Shown: positions 13,676 to 26,730 of the stretch, piece by piece
Layout: the number at the start of each line of letters is the position of its first letter
Position numbering within the stretch: position 1 is the first letter of the stretch
Assembly (NCBI GenBank): GCA_921293015.1
Contig: OV121090.1
Span: forward strand, 1,054,001-1,118,000
Direction of reading: 5' to 3'
DNA length: 64,000 bases
Origin: Phorcus lineatus
Taxonomy: Eukaryota > Mollusca > Gastropoda > Trochida > Trochidae
Notes under the pieces: model-generated
What the model saw: only the letters and a program-made list of their open reading frames with translations
Database searches by the model: none
What the model was told of the DNA's origin: nothing
Translations under genes and position numbers: made by a program

Positions 13676-13713
13676 GGGGGGGGGGGGGGGGGGGGGGGGG
13701 GGGGAGGGGGGCG
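13676..13713. repeat. Poly(G) tract: 29 uninterrupted G, then GA-rich end
   Basis: Uninterrupted G from 13676 to 13704, then A and more G. It lies in G-rich sequence (13560-13760). Length is likely uncertain in the assembly. Confidence 0.95.
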
Positions 13714-13875
13714 GTAATCAGGATGAGTGATGCCATGGTTTGGGGAGGGTGCGTTAAGGAGGAGTTGAAGTGAACCTGGATCTTTCTATTTACATCTTTA
13801 TGCATTTTTGTCTTCATTTTATTATCAAATGCACGTTTTTTTGTTTACACTTTGATTAGTAAACTGCATCTGTGA

Positions 13876-14051
13876 GCATTGATTGTCATAACCCCAATCA
13901 TAGCATTGATTGTCATAGCCCCAATCATAGCATTGATTGTCATAGCCCCAATCGTCGCATTGATTGTCATAGCCCCAATCATTGCATTGATTGTCATAAC
14001 CCCAATAAAAGCATTGATTGTCATAACCCCAATCATAGCATTGATTGTCAT
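13876..14051. repeat. 27-bp minisatellite, six full copies plus a partial
   Basis: Units GCATTGATTGTCATAACC plus CCAATCATA start every 27 bases from 13876 to 14038. Since 27 is a multiple of three, four frames on both strands stay open (for example DNQCYDWGY repeated on the minus strand). None has a plausible gene context. Confidence 0.95.
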
Positions 14052-16559
14052 CCGATATCTCGTCATTCACATTATATCTCGTCATTCGTATTAATGAATG
14101 GTAAATAGCGATTACCACGCATTTGTTTTCTGATGTCAATTACGAGTTAATATCCATGTAAATGTTCACAGATACGAGGGTGTTTCTCATAATGTCATCT
14201 ACATCCAATCTTCATCCGTTCCAGATTATGAATGAACTGTTTCTTTTCAGGAAGAGGCTTGTGAATCATTAAGGCTATTTGATGTCGAAGGGGGTTGTAC
14301 ACCAGCTACTGACAAAAAGATACATCCTTTTGGATTTTGTATGATTTAACACAAGCAATATCTCAATTACACAATTTAGTTTATGAATTCGAGAGTGAGT
14401 CTGATATGATACAAGTATTTATGTTTGTGTTAATAAGAAAACTTTATCCGTAGAAATTAATTATTATGACAAATATCATTCAAATTTGTTATGGATTTAA
14501 AAAATATATCCATGTAAAACTTAAACCACTATCTTAAAATATAACTATTGGCTATATAATATAACTATTGGCTTTGGAGTGTGATAACTAGCAGTGCGAA
14601 GGATTGATTAAGATTTAGAGTTTATGGTCATGCCTTACATGTTTTTTATGTACACGGGTACTATCTGAAATTGATAGGCATATTCAACCCCTTGGTTGTA
14701 TGGTAAATTATATAATGTCCACATAATCACTCAATACACAATGTATTATCCTTATTAGCTAAAGGTTCGGTACAAAACCTTTCAGCTATCTATGGCTTTC
14801 CACCTTTAGGAAAGATGAAAATAGTTATTTAAGATATGACCCCTGTGATCTAAATGAGGGTCACCAATCCTACAATTACAAAACCCGATTGGGAAAGGAA
14901 TCTGTTAACTAATTCCAAGTATCTTGTTATTGATAAAGAGATGAAAATTGGGATTCAGTTTTTGTCCCATTGTCTTTGATAGTTGTTGCAGAGTCAACAA
15001 GAAACAACAAATCATTCCTATTCGGTAAGACGCCTGTACACACCATTCGAGTTTCTTTCTCTAACTGTTCTTGAGAAGATGAAAATAGTTTTGGCCTGGC
15101 CCCTCTGCCCTCGTACAGGGCCACACAGTCACCAAATCTCAGAAGTCATAAACCCAAAGCAAAGAAATGTAAAAATGCAATGGTTAAGCGGATGCAACCA
15201 TCAAACTGACTATACTAACATCTTTCAAAGGGTTTAGGTTAAATATTCTGATGGCCTTGACTTTATTTATCTTCATATACGCATGTCCTCCTTACTATCA
15301 ATAGGTGTAAGCCATAAATAACTACAACCACAGATTCATGACCATTTTACAAGAGGCCAGTACTGAAGCCATTTCAGATTCCTTGACTTCCCAAGCAAAT
15401 ACTCTGGAGTTCAGTGAAGAGTTAGAAATTCATAGTGTTGGCTAATTAAGTGAAGGCAAATTATATAACTGATAAAGAATTTAAATGCCTTTAGAATTCA
15501 AATTGTGTTGTTGAAAAAGGTAATAAGAAACGTTATTCATCTAAATTTAGTTTTCCCTCACTTGAACATTAATCATGATGAATCAATTCTCCAATGATAA
15601 AATAATGTTTCTTCGCTGTTAAGAATCATGCTTCTCTTTCTAACCGAATTCAGCATAATATGTTAGTTAAGTTTATAGAACAGTAATAATATATGACGTT
15701 ATTCAAGCCGTTTATACATTTTAAAGAAAAGGTTGATTAATATAGAACACAAAAGTGACAGTTTTCTGACTCCAAAGACATTCATGTCTGATATCCGGTT
15801 CATCTTTCTACAAAAATAATGTCATTACAATGTGTGTAGCCACTGGTTCAACTGCTGCAATTAAAGAGAGGAAAAATAATATTTCTTAATCTAAGCATTA
15901 GTACAAACAGACCATCATTAAAGAAACTTATACCGTCAATGTTCATATTTAAGCAAATCTCATAACAAAAACATCGTTACATATCGCACATAGATAAACG
16001 AGTATATAGCGGAATATGCTCACCACAAAACATACATTTCATTTTAAGAGAAACGCAGCAAGACTCTCCGGTCAAAGCTGTTTTTAATAAGATTTATTAA
16101 TCGCATGGGTATGGTTTTAAGCTCATCGGTATCAGAGATAGATTAAAAGAGTTGCATATATCATTTTAAAAAGTTTGAAATAAAAGATAGAATCGTTTGA
16201 AAGCTTCTAGAAATGTGATATTTGATTTGATATATATATATCATACATCATATATAATTAAACCAACTTATTATGTTAAATATTCTTAAAAAGCATTGCA
16301 GATGGATCAGTTTTCATACATAATCATGATCAGATAATCATATATATACCAAAAATACCAGTACAAGATAAATATTCCATATATCACATTTTTTTGGATA
16401 GCGGATTGACCTTTACAAGAGGTAAATGTGTTATTGTGTGTCTGTTTATGAACAGACAAGAGTCTGTTTACAAACCAACAAAAGTCATTATTCTTGACGT
16501 AACGAACATACATTATATCATCATTATCAACATTATCTTAAATAAGTTAAGCTCCACTT

Positions 16560-16673
16560 CTGGACCCATATTTTCGAAACTCTCTTAGTGTTAAGATAGT
16601 CGTAAGCCAATGTTAATGGATGGGACTTACGACTATCTTAGCCCTAGGAGAGCTTCGAAAATCTAGACCCTGG
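16560..16673. mobile_element. Foldback MITE, about 47-bp arms
   Basis: Arm 16560-16606 (CTGGACCC ... AAGATAGTCGTAAG) pairs with 16625-16673 (CTTACGACTATCTTA ... GACCCTGG), leaving a spacer of about 18 bases. The matching place in D (about 25727-25735) lacks it. No coding capacity. Confidence 0.88.
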
Positions 16674-17826
16674 TCTGTTAAAAGTTAAGATAATGTAACG
16701 TTCTTTTAACGCCTTTTCAATTCTATATAGAAACCTTTCAAGTTCGAAAAACCTCAGTAACAGTTTCCTTTCAATCATAGTCTGTCACCATTTGACGTGT
16801 CTCACCCTTGATTAAGGGACGTTTAATCTTATCTGAGCTGAATTAATGATTGAGATGCAATGACATACATCTGCTGTCTCCAACTATCAGAACGAGGCTA
16901 TTACTGGGTCATTGGGGACCTTCCTGTCAGAATGAAATATCACGTATCGCTGATGCCACATCGACAAAACTTTCCCTTTCTGATCTATTTCCGTGGTAAC
17001 ATATAGGGACACTATGTTTATCAACTAGGAGAGCATTTATATCAGGTTTTATAACTTAGAAGAAAAAGAGTAAAATAGCACATTTTCATAAAGACGTGAG
17101 AAACAATGTTATGAGGTCTCAATGCGTTTATTGCACTGCATTCAAAAGTGGCGAATGCATATCTATCTATTTTACGACTGTTAATCATATGTGTCTATGT
17201 AATAGCTTGTTAAGACACTCGTGCAGGACTAACAGTATACTCTTGCTAATTCTAGCAGTCAGGCGCTCGTGTAGAAAGCATAATTATGATGACATTGATA
17301 CTCGTATAATCTAAATTCACAAGTGGTGCAAACTTTTTTACCTGATCATTACTCATTTATCTATTGCTGTATTTGATAAATCAAATCATGTCTTCATCTA
17401 ATGCTAGCTGAAGATTGATTTCAGAAAAAGAAAATTAAAATCTGGACTTGCAACTATACACATTAAAGTGTCACTCGTTAATATTATGCTAAAATTTCAC
17501 TAAGTCTTTATTTAAATTTGGTCTATGATTATGGTGTTATAAAAACATATTAAAAAACTAAAACAAATAAAACCGTTTTTGAAAACTAATTTTGATTGTA
17601 GTTGCTTCTATGAAAATTTTCTCACTACTTTGTCCCTTTTTCCTTAAACAATAATCTATTAAGTTTACTTCCATTTTAATTTACTTCACCCTCAATTTGA
17701 AGAAGGAAGTTATCATCAGATAATCTATAAACCTATTTCCCACAGACAGATTACAAAGGACGGGAAACTTCTTATATAAGGTTAGTTTTTTTGCTCTTCA
17801 CTTGCCATATATATACCAATTCAACT

Positions 17827-17829
<3 letters not shown>

Positions 17830-17869
<40 letters not shown>
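17830..17869. repeat. (AT)n microsatellite in block C
   Basis: Uninterrupted alternating AT of about 40 bases, absent from the corresponding part of D. Confidence 0.95.
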
Positions 17870-17871
<2 letters not shown>

Positions 17872-18165
17872 CATTGAGGAAGAACTAATGGAGACATTAT
17901 GTCGTCCTGATAATTTGATTATGTGAGACTTTGTCACGTAATGCCTTTTCCAGATAATGTGATTCTAAGATGCTATCACCTTGTACTAAACGCATCAGCA
18001 AGCAAACACGAGCAGAATTTATGCTCGCCTGAGATTGATATCCTGAAGTCTCGTCTACGATCGATTACCTCCCCTTCAATCCCACCTGTGTACTATTTCC
18101 TGTTGCAGCTCTTAATTAGGAAGCTCTGGTTGAAACAGTCGGAACTGATTTCAATGTAATGGGTT

Positions 18166-20140
18166 CCTTAGCTGTCGCATTTCTTTTACCCGTACCCTTT
18201 GGAACTGCACCTCAACTGAGACATTTTTTATCTTTCACCTTTTCCACTCGAGTCTCAGTCTTAACGGTATCGTGGTGAAACGAGCCTGATGTTTCTAAAT
18301 CACTGATGTCCATTGAGTTTCAAAGCTGTCGCATTTCTGTAATCTCTGAAGCATGCCCATATTCTCTGAATCTGCAGGACGAACAGAGGCATCCCAACTC
18401 TATCAACTCAATTCTAAGTTAAGGTAAACTTGCCCTTCTTGAATCGCTGACACGGTGAGCCAAGGCGTATAGAGATGTTTGGTCAATTAATCAATGCACT
18501 TGGGACATAATAAAGAAAGGGCCTTGAAAACTTATATGTAGGGAAATTTTAAAAAAAAACAGATACAAATTTGTTTAAAAAAGACAACACAAAACAAATC
18601 ATTTACACTAACTACATGAGTCAGACAAATCTATACTCCCACGTATTTGACCCATTCCTATTGCATTGTTGAGTCAATGAATAATGTTCCAACATTAATG
18701 TGTGTGGTTACGTGGCTGTCCGGGAATCAATCGATGGCTTGGTTTTACAGCTTTTCTACTTGCTTACTGACACTGATCGCAAATGTCTCACTGGACATCC
18801 TTTACGAGGAGCAGGAGACATGGTCTGCCCTTTTGCTGGTCTCATTTTCCTGCCGAGAAAGAAAACACAATGTCGGATCATAACTAGCTGGAGTTGAATG
18901 CGTATTATGTTATTCAGATAGAATTATGTTATTCAGATAGAATTATGTTATTCAGATAGAATAACATACTTTCGTGTATGACTGATTTGACTCATGTTAC
19001 AGTTTTCCAGTTGTTTAAAGATAAAATACTATCAACTATAAACAGATTGTCAACTTTTACAGATGAACCTTAACATATGGCAAGTTCTTGAATAAGGCAT
19101 TCATGTTGTTGACCTCTTATAAGACAATCAAGTTTATTTCATAAAAGGAGTTCGGCCGACGTACAATATGAAATAAACAAACATGAGTATGGCAATTTAC
19201 CCACTTACATTTTTAACAGTCAATGGTTATAAATACATTGCAGCGATGTTTAAAAAATGACTTTTGGTTTAACATTTGGCGTGTCGCATACGTCTTTTAA
19301 AAGAAATATCAATATTTTAACAGCTTATTCCGTCCTGGACTACGCACTACATTTGTAAAGTTAAGATCTATATCTATCTATATCTATATATAAGAAAAAT
19401 CCACTATGAGTAGCTTAAGGTGAGGCAGATGTTGACACTTACACTGAAGTAAGAACACGGTTGAAATATACAATTCATTCTGTGAAATACAGAAATCATA
19501 TATATCAACAGTCTAAAATAGATGTTTGTTTGTCTATACAAAAATAGAATAAAAATGTTAAGTAAAAGCACCCCGCCAAAGTTTCTGATATCAAAAATAA
19601 CGCACGAGTTGATTAAAGTGACATATTTTCGAGATTGTTCTCACAATAGTATCTACTTTGTTTGCTACTCTGATGATAAATATACATCTAGACTGTTTCG
19701 TATTCAACTTAAGTATGGGGTTTCTACAACAATTTTGAATGCAAACATAGTAACGAAAACAACTATTTTGAAAGGGGAATTAAGGGAAATAGGGGTAAGG
19801 GCTTTTGAGTGTTTAGACACATAAGTTTTTGATGGGACCTGCAATATCATTGAGATTGATTTTGTGGGGGTATGCGGTATGGGGCATGAAAGCGTAGTGA
19901 ATGTTGGGTTTGGGACTCCTAGGAGTAAATATACTTACAGGAGTAAAAGTGTGCATGTAAAAAGGGCATATGTCAAAGATGTTCTGCTATGTTCACGGTA
20001 CCAGATATCTTAACACAATACTATGAAACAAATGAATGATCTAACGTGCATATGAATCGATACCAAACTTTATGATTGAACATTTTGTTAGGAAACTGTT
20101 GAAATTCTAAATACACGACATAGAAATGATTTCCCTATTT
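18166..20140. other. No supported gene
   Basis: AT-rich sequence between block C and the Tc1 remnant. Open frames at 18647-18883 and 19522-19824 (100 codons, no motif I recognise) are not supported by splice context or family resemblance. Confidence 0.6.
18904..18960. repeat. Three 19-bp units ATTATGTTATTCAGATAGA
   Basis: Three identical tandem units. Confidence 0.95.
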
Positions 20141-20565
20141 CGTTAGTCATATCTGTCACGGAAATGCTTGTGTTATAGGTTAAGGTACATTGATCAAATT
20201 CTACGTCCAGTGCTCCTACTGTTCCAACTGCAGCACAACAACAGTACGCCTTTTCAGAAGAATAACACCGGTACACATACTGTCCATATTGTTAGGGAAG
20301 TTTTACAAAGAAACTACGTCAACGTGATGCAGGCCTAGGTCATCTGATCTATCACCTATCGAACACTTATGGGACCAGTTGGGTCGTCGAGTACGGTTAA
20401 GAACTGAAGTTTCAGGAATCCTCCAAGAACTTTCCCAAACCATTAGAGAGGAAAACCAGGCAATAGCAGACCGTGTCATCTTACATCTGATATTCCCAGT
20501 ACAGTATCGACTTCAACCATGCATGCCCCTAGCAGCCAACATACTGACAAAGGTGTTGTTGTGAC
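20141..20565 (+). pseudogene. Degenerate Tc1/mariner-like transposase fragment
   Basis: Reading with two stops and a frameshift, the + strand gives LRYIDQILRPVLLLFQLQHN, then NNTGTHTVHIVREVLQRNYV, then DLSPIEHLWDQLGRRVR. These align with the C-terminal half of Tc1-like DD34E transposases (consensus pattern RYIDQIL, QQDNARPH, SPDLSPIEHLWD). The second catalytic Asp (DNARPH) is replaced by Asn; the Glu of SPIEH is kept. Stops lie within the segment around 20332-20345. No inverted terminal repeats are recognised. This is an inactive remnant. Confidence 0.88.
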
Positions 20566-20880
20566 TGTTGTTTTCTAAGCTGCTGATTGACATCAGGACA
20601 ATTTTGCGAGTGCACTTCTTTTTGTTAAAACATTGATCAAAAAGAGATCAATATTTGATTGTTTGATAAACTGTTAATGTGTTTTCTGAAAAGAAATGAA
20701 ATAAAAAGGGTATCGTTTAGTTTTTGTCATATCTGGGCCAATGATTTTATTTCTATTGCCCGTTAATTGACATCATAAAAATTGTGTTGATGCTAATGAG
20801 ATTAAGTGCAAATACTTTTATTGAAGGCCCTAGCGCACACAAATAGTTACCCCGATAATGTATTTATATATATATTAATA

Positions 20881-20934
<54 letters not shown>

Positions 20935-23579
20935 CGATATTGCTAAAGGCTCGAACTCAGGTATTCGACCATATAAGGTATGTGGAAAATGTACGTGTTC
21001 AGGTTAAAAGTCAAATCTAAAGACCAGAAGAATTCAATGCAATGTCTGCGTGAACTATTATATCAGCAATAACCAAATTTGCTTACAGCAGTAAAATAGA
21101 AAAACGGCAACTGTTCTGGTTTATCCAGCAGCAATGCTGTGTTATGAATTCGGTCAAGATTCAAGATTTTATCTTTAGATTTCAGTTTAGATTTAGAGTT
21201 TAAGATGTATTTGAAAGCTGCACACATCACCAGTTCAGCCGTTTTCAACAGTCAATATTTATCCCTTTTTGTGCAACGCTGTCCGTACGTAGTCTTATCT
21301 GACTTCGGACGACGTATTTTTACAAACTTGCGGGTCAAAACAAAGTATAATACTTTTCCATTGCATTGATAGAAAGTTAAAATGCATGTATCAAACACTT
21401 CCAATTTCTTACCACAGCTGCGTCTCATTTCCAATAATTGATTATAATGTCATTCAAAAGGAATCGTAGCTTATCAATGTGTCTTTCTTTGCCATTATCA
21501 TCCACTTGACAGTGTCATTTCATACCATCCCAACAGAGATGCTTGCATTACAACGATGGTTAGTATAGAAATTGATGACGGAGCTACCTCTGTGGGGAGA
21601 GAATGGTGTAATTTAAATGATTCTGATAAACGACCTCGTCCATCTCCAACCTGGTCTCCGAATGATCAGATGATGTAACCGAAGCTTCAGGTCGATTCGC
21701 ACAGAGCTACGATCGTTCTCCTGTTCAGGTCAGATCAATAAAATCGTTGGACTCCACAAGGAACCTATCAGGTCATAGTCCTTTCTGACAGACTTGCAAT
21801 GTGCCATGTTCCTCTTAAAACGGGTCATCATAACACCATTCCTGAACATTGAGGTGTCTTAGAATATGGTTCATTCACTCAGTTAAAATGATGAAACTTT
21901 GGATCACAGGATGCTGACAGAGGTGCTTTAACTCTTAATATACACCTCTAATGTACCTTGCCAACTTTAACCAAATGCCTATTTTCAAAGTACTTCAAAT
22001 ACGTCACGTGTTCAAGCTTAAAGTGTTTTTAAAAAAGAAGTAGTTTTTCATCAATGTGCATTCCTTCTTAGTCTTCACTTTACATCTTTCCCTTCCACGA
22101 AAGTCTCATTGATGAAATAGTCTCACTATTCAAGACCATGACCACAGAACCATAAATCCTTCAAACTTTAGGTAATCTTAAGGAGCTGATGCAGACTGAG
22201 TTACTATAATTCCTGAATTGAATCAGATAATTGGATTCCCCGGGGATATTATCAGTTAACCCAAACTAATGTGCTTTGCCTGTCAAACCTGCATCATAAC
22301 GCCTTTCTTCCCACAAGCAGAATTTCCTCTTTCTGAATATTATTCTAAAAAGCAGGCATATTAATCAGGATTTTTATTTCATCAATATTTCCTTTAACGT
22401 ATCGGTACTGAACATCATTGATAACATTCTTTGCTTTCTGGAATTCATTGAATGGCTTGGACATGGACTAGTTCAGTATTTGGCCAGTATGCATGGCACT
22501 AACCTTCTGTAAAATGAATATAAATCAGTTTTATAAGTTCTGGTCATCATGTCATCTACTCTTTGATGTTTGAATAGCCTATTGTGATAATGTAACCATC
22601 TAATGTATGAACATGCAACAAAATAAAAAGTTAAAGAGAAAGCATGAAAAAGCACTGATGGCTAAAAAAAAGAAGAAAAGAAAGATGTGTTATTTATGTC
22701 CAACATCCAATATTAATCGAATACATACATATATTTTTGAATTATCTTATAACACGCCTTGGCGTATGTCGTTATGATACTTCATGTAGGTTTCATGCAG
22801 AAATAACCTAATAAAGATACATGTAGTGATTACAAATAGGTCAAGAAAAATTGTCAAAAGAACGTGTTCATAATCATAAGTCACTTATACCAGACTCTTC
22901 AGCTTTATGACGTCAATGTTTAACAGCGAGTAAATCGTATTAGAGAACACGTTGAATAGACTTTTTCAAGCATCACACATATGCTTGGATGTGTTGATGA
23001 CATTGATCGGCACAAACTCCGTGAAGATTTTAGAAGCACATTAAACCTCACGTGCACATTGTTAATTCAAGGAATTCCTAATGTTTCAACATGTCTTAAA
23101 GCATTAAAAGCTATATTCATCCTTTCGAGATAGAATTTCTTCTTTCTATATCTTTCTTAAAAGGAATGTAACAACAGAAATGACTTCTAATTCATAAGTG
23201 ATCGACTGTTTGTTTTATTAAGTTATTATTGACAAGAGGTTGTTTCTAGAAATGCAAACACAATGTTTAAGCGAAAGAATTAGCTAACTCAAATTTCAAA
23301 TCACATCATATACTACATACTGAAAATATTTAAAACACCCATGCCATGACCAATGATCTGACACCCATTATAGCTATCTTGCTTAACCATCAATGTCGAC
23401 AAATCAATAAAGAAAGATTTGTGATGAATCCAGACACCCTTTGTTTTTTTTAATCATATTAATGTGCCCTTGTCCATCAATGTTGGCTAATAGATAAGGG
23501 CATATACACTTCGGGGAAAATTACGGGTAAGTTGCCATTGGGTATGGGGCCAATATTGAACATCCAGTTCAAATCCCTA
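20566..23579. other. No supported gene
   Basis: Holds the (AT)n run and otherwise unremarkable AT-rich sequence. Short open frames of about 60 codons only. Confidence 0.6.
20863..20930. repeat. (AT)n microsatellite
   Basis: Long alternating AT run with one small interruption (TTAATAATT) near 20875. Confidence 0.95.
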
Positions 23580-26500
23580 GATTTCTCTTCCAAAATCTAA
23601 AGCTCAGTGAAATTCATAGTGAAAAGCTGATTTAATGGAGGCAAAATGGATAACTAATCAAGTCAAGTCAAGTCAAGTCAAGTTTATTGTATTCGAGGCC
23701 TCCGGCCCATATACAGTTTACAGAGTTTACATAAGGACTGAATAAATGACAGTGTATAATTATGTGTTTAACAATTCGTCTCTTAACTTATAAGCATATT
23801 TTATATACAAAGACAAATTTTTAATATTTTGTTCATCACATGATGACACTAATGACCTAAAGGCTACTTCCGGGGATTTTGACAGGTAATAATAAGGTAA
23901 AAATTTCTTTCGGATTTCATCATATGGTTTACAGATAAACATGAAATGGATTTCGTTTTCAACTGCATCTTTACATAATGGACAGAGTCTTTGGTTTCTT
24001 TCTATTGACATCTTTCTTCCCTCATTTACCATTAACTTCAATAATCCTAATCTAAATTTAATCAGGCTACACCTTAAATCTTTACATGTAAGTATCGATA
24101 GATATTTTTCTGGCTGAAGTAGACTTTTAAATGTCCTATAACAGTCATAGCGTGTGCTATTATTCAAACTCGATTGCCATTCCTGATGAAACATGCTTAC
24201 AGCTTGATTACGAAATATTTTCAAAAAAGCATCAATATTACCAACAGTTTGATTTAACCAGACAAAGCCAAAGCCATGAGAAAACAATAAATATCTAACG
24301 CTTGATGCCCAAGTTACTTTACCAATACTGTCTAAGTAAAACATCATATTGTATGATAACTTTGGAATACGATGAGTAGGCATGAAAAGAATTTTTAGCC
24401 AATATTTCAGACATCTGATTTGCGAGTTGATATAGAGGGGGTGTCTACCGCATTCTCCATACACCATAATATTTGGTGTTGAAGGCCCAACTCCCAAAAA
24501 CTTTTTACATGCTAATAAATGAATTTTTTCTAAAGATTGGAAACGTTGGAAACCCCATATTTCTGACCCGTATAACAGAATTGGTTGTATTTGGGCATCA
24601 AAGATTTTAAAGAATAAAACAGGTGTTAATATTCCAAGTTTATATGTTATATAATCAAAAAGATCAATTGCAGTTTAAATCTAAATTGACATGATAAAAT
24701 AAGTTGTTTAATAGTGTTCAAACACTCAAGCATTATGTGTTCATTTAAGGCTTTTCTGATAAGTAAAAACTTTCTCCAGTTTCAATTTCATTGAAATAAG
24801 GGTTTTCTTTCAACCAAACCATACTGAATATGTTAGTTAAGTTTATAAAACAATATTTACATCTGACGTTATTAAGTAGATGAAGCTGTTCATGCTGTTT
24901 TCAGAAAAGGTTCACAAATATCGAACACAATAGTGACACTTTCTGGCGCCAAATACATGTATATCCAAATACATACAATGTGTGTAGCCACTCGTTTCAC
25001 TGCTGCAATTACAGTAAGGAAAATTTATATTCTTTGTTCAAAAAGTAGGGCAAACAGACCATCACGACCATCAGAAACTTTATGACTTCAATGTTAACGA
25101 TTAAGCAAATCTCGTTACAGAACAACGGCATACATTAAATAAACCGTCACACACATAAGTGAATGTGTCTTCATTTCAAGAGAAAAAGCAGCAAGGCACG
25201 AGTGTTTGCTTAGAGCTGATTTTAATGAGATTAGTTGATAATATTGAGATACTAGATTAAAGAGATATAGTTATCAGTTGAATAAGTTTAGAATAAATAT
25301 AATTCGTTATGCTTGAAGGCCTCCAGCATAGTATATGATATAGATAGGTATATGTTATATATGTAAATTATCTGGCTTATTATGTTGCATACGCTTATAA
25401 AACATTTCAGATTGTTGAGCTTTCGTATATAATCATAGAATTGTTTTTGACGTCATTTTTTTCATTGTTTTTACCAAAAATACCAGGATAACAGCACGAT
25501 TCAACACGTCACACTTATATGATTAATGAAGTGAACTACTACACATTTCAATATTTTAATTGGGGGTTTGACCTTAATCTAAGAGGTTAATGTTTGTGTG
25601 TGTCTATAATTGATCAGAAACATTTGTTCGTAGACAACAGTCGATAATCTTGATATAACAAACGTATCACTTTAGGGATCACTTAATGTGACTGATGTGA
25701 ATATTATCAAATTGGTTAAGCTCCAATTCCTTAATGACTTTTCTATTCTATAGGGAGACTTTTGAAATTCAAAAAAACATCAGTAACAGTTTTCTTTCAA
25801 TCATAGTCTCTCACCAATATCAACCTCGGTTGCCACAAAGGGACGTTTTATCTGAGCTAGATTAATTATGTAGAAGCCATGACAGGCATCTGCTGCCTCC
25901 AACTATCAGCATAATTACTATCACTAGGCCAGTGGGGACCGTCCTGTCAGAATGAAAACCCATGTGTCACACACGTATGTGATATTGACAAAACTAATTC
26001 TGATCCTTTTCTTCTTCAAGATATGCATTCATATCGTAGTTCATGATTTAGGGAAAAAAAGGGAAATATCACATTTACGTGATAAAGAATGCTATGACGT
26101 CACATTTAGCTTATGACGATGCATTCTCGACTGGCGACAGCAGGATGTCAGTCTATGTGAAAAGTAGATTTTTTTTCAAGTTTCTATGCCATTTATATGA
26201 TGATTAAGATACCAATGCCTGGATAAGACACCCCTGTAGTAACAAGAGTATGACACAGATACTCATATAATATCCTCTATTTATTTTGAGAAACTGTGCA
26301 ATGTTTTTTATGCTCAACATATGGATGTTAGATATTTGTCTTACAGAAACGTACGATAAAAATGTAATCCGTTATAAAAATGCACATCAATATTTTGAGA
26401 AGAACTGCTTTTTAACAACTTTCCCCAAATATAGTTTGTTTAACTTTCTTGCTCCCGCACATTGAATAAGGAAGTTATGACCAGATAATCTATAAAGCTA

Positions 26501-26730
26501 ATTCTCTCAGATTCTTTAAAAAGAACGACACTTACACACATCCTTATCGATGATTAGTGTTTCTGCTCTTCACTTCTTCATACAAAGCATTAGGGAAGAA
26601 CTGATGAAGACATAATGTCTTCCTATAGATTTTATTATGTGAGGCTTTGTCATGTAATCCCTTGCATTTGATAAGATTACTCTCAGAAAACATCACCCTT
26701 TGCGCAACACGCAACCTACTTGACAACGTT
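23580..26730. repeat. Segmental copy D, interrupted by a LINE
   Basis: Direct copy of C. The LINE fragment (23657-24676) splits it just after GGATAACT, at the point matching about 15474 in C. After the repeat, 27420-27730 resembles the ends of blocks A and B (7050-7240, 13360-13545). No supported gene. Confidence 0.85.
23657..24676 (-). pseudogene. 5'-truncated non-LTR retrotransposon (LINE), 3' end of the reverse transcriptase ORF
   Basis: An uninterrupted minus-strand frame of about 300 codons runs from about 24675 to the stop at 23760. It includes FDAQIQPILLYGSEIWGF near the start (typical RT thumb region of LINE ORF2), then LLACKKFLGVGPSTPN, and a C-terminal Cys/His motif CPLCKDAVENEIHF plus C downstream. 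No endonuclease or catalytic RT palm is present, so it is a 5'-truncated insertion. Its first apparent Met is a TTG codon, not a start. Past the stop the minus strand has AATAAA (+ strand about 23682) and a 5-base tandem tail of CTTGA units (23657-23684), as in CR1/L2-type LINE tails. Clade is not resolved. Confidence 0.88.

Larger units (their letters stand above)
15380..18165. repeat. Segmental copy C (partner of D and in part E/F)
   Basis: Collinear with D: 15410-15480 with 23600-23660, 15590-15830 with 24770-25000, 15840-16080 with 24975-25220, 16340-16560 with 25440-25730, 16720-16960 with 25745-25975, and 17702-17990 with 26468-26710. The last part continues to about 18160 and there matches E (33445-33875) and inverted F. 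Carries a MITE (16560-16673) and an (AT)n run (17830-17869) absent from D. No supported gene. Confidence 0.85.

Noticed and set aside
13825..14139. 104-codon minus-strand frame with DNQCYDWGY repeats
   Set aside because: Same cause: the 27-bp minisatellite; no gene context.
19522..19824. 100-codon frame
   Set aside because: No recognised family. AT-rich sequence yields such frames by chance, and nothing around it supports a gene.
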